Shown here: positions 62,584 through 64,000 of the stretch, one piece after another | How the letters are laid out: every line of letters starts with the position of its first letter | How positions within the stretch are numbered: the first letter of the stretch is position 1 | Origin: Ignavibacteriota bacterium | Lineage (GTDB): Bacteria; Bacteroidota; Ignavibacteria; Ignavibacteriales; Melioribacteraceae | Length of the DNA stretch: 64,000 bases | Assembly (NCBI GenBank): GCA_016716225.1 | Contig: JADJWT010000001.1 | Coordinates: 3,234,501 to 3,298,500 of the forward strand | Direction: 5' to 3' | Notes under the pieces: generated by a model | The model's input: only the letters and a program-made list of their open reading frames with translations | Database searches by the model: none | Told to the model about the DNA's origin: nothing | Translations under genes and position numbers: made by a program

Positions 62584-63132
62584 TTATAAGAATTTAAACA
62601 TCAGCTTTCTTAATTGTAGTAAACCGTTTTTATAATGTTGAGAAATTAGTCCTTCCGAAACATCTGCACTTTTAGCAATAAATTTATTTGACATACCTTG
62701 TAATTTACATCCCATAATTATTTGTTGTGTTCTACCTAATTTTGGAATTAAATCGATCATCATTTTATATATCTCATTATTTTCCATCTCATCAAAAAAT
62801 TCAATGTTCTCAGAAGTAAAATTTATCTCATCCGAATATTCATAATTTATTTTAACCTTTCTTATCACATCAATAATTCTAAATCGTATTAACCATATAC
62901 AATATGTTGTGAATTTAATTTTACTATGAAAATTGAAATCATAGTTAATGCTGCTTAACAAAACGGTATTAGCGATTGAAAACTGAGAATCATAATCAGT
63001 TAAATTTTTCGGAATTCCTTGAATTGCTTTATGTATCATTAGCTGGTGGTTTTTAACGAGAATTTCCAAAGCTTTTGGGCTTTTCGTTTTTCGATAAAAT
63101 TTAATAAGCTTTTTAGTATTTGTATCTTCCAT
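62584..63132 (-). CDS. Sigma-70-like / helix-turn-helix protein of the integrated element
   Basis: The 182-residue protein has a region-2-like part ('KALEILVKNHQLMIHKAIQG', 'IKFTTYCIWLIRFRIIDVI') and a region-4-like helix-turn-helix ('QQIIMGCKLQGMSNKFIAKS', 'DVSEGLISQHYKNGLLQLRK'). It fits small phage-borne sigma factors or late-gene activators. It lies 36 bases after the ATPase gene on the same strand. Confidence 0.75.
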   Translation of the reverse strand: MEDTNTKKLIKFYRKTKSPKALEILVKNHQLMIHKAIQGIPKNLTDYDSQFSIANTVLLSSINYDFNFHSKIKFTTYCIWLIRFRIIDVIRKVKINYEYSDEINFTSENIEFFDEMENNEIYKMMIDLIPKLGRTQQIIMGCKLQGMSNKFIAKSADVSEGLISQHYKNGLLQLRKLMFKFL

Positions 63133-63168
63133 AAAAAATAGGGAGCATATTATATGCTCCCAAAATTA

Positions 63169-64000
63169 TTATGAAAATACTTCATTGGAAAGATTATAAT
63201 TTTCAATATGAATTAAAGTTTCTAACGGTTCAACATCTTTCAACTCTTTGAATAGTTCTTCTAATTCTTGTCGTCTGAAATTCAATTCATTGGGTAACAT
63301 TTTTTCAATTTCTGTTTTTGAAGTTGTACCAAATATTTTTTGAATAATTGCCGTTTTGACTTTTTTATCTTCATTGGCTCTTGGAGTTCCCAAATTATTT
63401 AATTCAAATACTCCTTCGATTTTTTCTATTTCGATTTTCCTTCTAAGTTCTCTTTCAAAATAATCTTTATCTGTTGGAATAAGATTTTTTTCAGTTTCCT
63501 CTGCAACAATTCCAGTCGGTAAATTTTGAATAAAGTTAATTACAGGTTTAAAATCTTTAAAAGTAGGGAAGGAAAGTACTTTACCATTTATTGAATCTGA
63601 TCTATCTTTTAAAACATATCCAAAGATTTCTTTTGTAGGTTTACCTTCCTTATTGTAAATATCATTTGAATTCATCCAAACATTTAAATCTGTTTCATAC
63701 GGAGTTTCTCCGGCAATTTTCATCTTAAATCCGGATTTTACAAATTGGCCTTTTTGCGTTACAACTCCATTTTCATCTTTTTCATCTTCTTCTTTTTCAT
63801 ATTCGAATCCACCTCTTCCGGTAAAAACGATATTACCTTCTGATTGAACAAATTTTTCTGAAAATTCCTCATTCCAAAGTGGAAGAATTTTTCCCCAGTC
63901 TTGAAGCGTCATAAAATTTTTATTATTTCTTAAGCGATAATCTTTTATATATCTGTAATAAATTTTAGTTAGTGAATCGATAAAGAGAAAATCAATTTCT
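63169..64000 (-). CDS. RecA-fold ATPase of phage type (Sak4-like), 5' end beyond the window
   Basis: The frame stays open to base 64000, so ATG 63912 is not the true start. Residues encoded at 63913-63999 include a Walker B strand 'EIDFLFIDSLTKIYYRYIKD', followed by 'TLQDWGKILPLWNEEF' and 'GNIVFTGRGGFEYEKEED', as in phage AAA/RecA-like single-strand annealing ATPases (Sak4) and NTP-binding replication proteins. The Walker A end lies outside. A charged C-terminal tail of about 80 residues is present. It supports a phage or ICE origin of the right end. Confidence 0.75.
   Translation of the reverse strand, partial: EIDFLFIDSLTKIYYRYIKDYRLRNNKNFMTLQDWGKILPLWNEEFSEKFVQSEGNIVFTGRGGFEYEKEEDEKDENGVVTQKGQFVKSGFKMKIAGETPYETDLNVWMNSNDIYNKEGKPTKEIFGYVLKDRSDSINGKVLSFPTFKDFKPVINFIQNLPTGIVAEETEKNLIPTDKDYFERELRRKIEIEKIEGVFELNNLGTPRANEDKKVKTAIIQKIFGTTSKTEIEKMLPNELNFRRQELEELFKELKDVEPLETLIHIENYNLSNEVFS

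Larger units (their letters stand above)
62441..64000. mobile_element. Left end of an integrated phage or ICE-like element
   Basis: It begins exactly where tRNA-Pro is interrupted and continues past the window edge. It contains a perfect 7-bp inverted repeat (62463-62469 with 62473-62479), an 11-bp tandem repeat at 62502, a small sigma-like gene and a phage-type RecA-fold ATPase gene, both on the minus strand. No integrase is seen within the window, so type and size are unknown. Confidence 0.7.

Overview
The window looks like chromosomal DNA of an Ignavibacteria-type bacterium (Bacteroidota/Chlorobi group). The base composition is very AT-rich. Two secreted proteins end in the 'YPNPFNP' type IX secretion sorting domain that is typical of this lineage. 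One clear TTTG/TANNTTTG Bacteroidota-style promoter is visible. Gene order is operon-like with many 1-11 bp overlaps, and many starts are TTG. Taxonomy is inferred from these traits only.

Layout. 1-4452: the 3' end of a large repeat protein with a sorting domain, a ThuA-like gene killed by two in-frame TAA codons, and a second secreted sorting-domain protein. 4520-9501: an ECF sigma factor, a membrane anti-sigma factor with a periplasmic TPR part, and a periplasmic TPR-CHAT protease, forming a compact candidate signalling operon. 9544-12960: a cation transporter, a PD40 lipoprotein, a small membrane protein, an IS3 transposase remnant, tRNA-Leu(CAA) and an ABM-like protein. 13059-21377 (minus strand): glnS, gltX, a multi-receiver protein with a degenerate kinase core, and an S9 dipeptidyl peptidase. 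21757-24836: a three-gene envelope module resembling a divergent GldL/GldM motor plus an outer-membrane protein. 24912-27042 (minus): clpP, tig, tRNA-Leu(UAG). 27268-33429: a membrane protein, a ferritin-like protein, murA, a membrane gluzincin with TPRs and a tRNA nucleotidyltransferase. 33556-41924: a TolC/MacA/MacB-type export operon with a tandemly duplicated permease pair. 42108-49644: a giant barrel protein, Nudix, PAP2, PfkB kinase overlapping mtnA, and recO. 49661-57037: HtrA, aroC, an MBL hydrolase, an SBP-less ABC transporter with a degenerate ATPase, an acyl-CoA carboxylase beta subunit and a UPF0173 hydrolase. 57104-62390: parA-parB-DUF5683-YIP1, Ppx, a small hypothetical protein, aroQ and a MerR regulator. 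62395-64000: the 5' half of a tRNA-Pro(GGG) gene that stops abruptly, followed by phage/ICE-like genes. This is the left junction of an integrated element.

How genes work together. The strongest candidates for an undescribed system are the sigma/anti-sigma/TPR-CHAT operon and the GldL/GldM-like trio. In the first, topology places both TPR regions in the periplasm, so the CHAT protease could be the signal-dependent protease of the anti-sigma factor. In the second, an inner-membrane channel-like protein, a single-span periplasmic rod and an outer-membrane protein could form an energised trans-envelope machine, perhaps linked to the type IX cargo seen at the left end. Most of the rest is housekeeping. 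No CRISPR array, rRNA or complete insertion sequence is visible.
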